Source of the DNA: Clostridia bacterium | GTDB lineage: Bacteria > Bacillota_E > SLMV01 > PUMD01 | Length of the DNA: 13,660 nt | Assembly (NCBI GenBank): GCA_003563755.1 | Contig: PWUB01000014.1 | Coordinates: 1 to 13,660, forward strand | Direction of reading: 5' to 3' | Shown here: one piece after another, positions 13,468-13,660 of the stretch | How the letters are laid out: each line of letters opens with the position of its first letter | Numbering within the stretch: position 1 is the first letter of the stretch | Position numbers and translations under genes: made by a program | Notes under the pieces: generated by a model | What the model was told of the DNA's origin: nothing | Seen by the model: only the letters and a program-made list of their open reading frames with translations | Database searches by the model: none

Positions 13468-13660
13468 CCGGGGTTAGGTCTCCTGCCGAGCCCAGTCTCT
13501 TCCCAGGGGCGCCTCGTGCGGAGAGGGCCCTCACCGGCCCCCATAAGCAGGTTGACCCGTGACCTGAGTCCCCGTGGTCAGCTTCGATCTGTTACGCGAT
13601 TACGCGCCCAGTCATCCGTGTGATTACCGAAATAACGGCTGCGGTTGATGAAGGGTCCGA
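13468..13660. other. Window edge, no gene supported
   Basis: About 190 bp upstream of msrAB. Short frames exist but none has a family signature or RBS. A short direct repeat TTACGCG occurs twice in tandem near 13592-13607. Nothing else can be supported. Confidence 0.3.

Noticed and set aside
1..13660. CRISPR array, tRNA or rRNA genes, toxin-antitoxin or phage genes
   Set aside because: I looked for regular repeats, cloverleaf arms and typical small-gene pairs on both strands and found none I could support.

Overview
This is a 13.7 kb piece of a GC-rich bacterial chromosome (roughly 60% G+C by eye). The genes sit at bacterial density, several have clear purine-rich Shine-Dalgarno sites, and GTG starts occur. 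The phylum cannot be fixed from this sequence. Large MalT-type LuxR regulators, a fused MsrAB and a membrane-anchored XRE regulator occur in several GC-rich lineages, and no rRNA, tRNA or ribosomal protein is present to decide.

Layout: (1) 1-622 holds a decayed N-terminal piece of an IS110-family transposase behind a hairpin-rich leader, then a small three-helix membrane protein whose 5' end is uncertain. (2) 828-4647 is a divergent pair: an alpha/beta hydrolase (minus) and a 907-residue ATP-dependent LuxR/MalT-type activator (plus). The shared 295-bp promoter region carries a perfect 10-bp inverted repeat and a cluster of GGWCC half-sites. (3) 4768-7936 is a second divergent pair: a CPBP-type membrane protease (minus) and the Tex/YhgF RNA-binding protein (plus). 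Tex has a perfect TATAAT 7 nt before its ATG and probably a leaderless mRNA. (4) 8274-10044 (minus) is the most unusual part. An XRE-type HTH protein with one membrane span and an external domain is followed by a second protein with the same external domain on a bare membrane anchor. (5) 10428-12167 (plus) is an acetolactate-synthase-like ThDP enzyme with no partner subunit nearby. (6) 12250-13401 (minus) is a membrane-anchored MsrA-MsrB fusion.

How they fit together: most genes look like independent single units in divergent or convergent arrangement. The hydrolase is a plausible target of the adjacent MalT-like activator. The XRE/ectodomain pair resembles the ToxR/ToxS architecture (membrane regulator plus membrane partner), but it uses a different DNA-binding fold and an external domain I do not recognise. 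It is my best candidate for an undescribed signalling system. MsrAB and CPBP are envelope proteins with no evident link to the rest.
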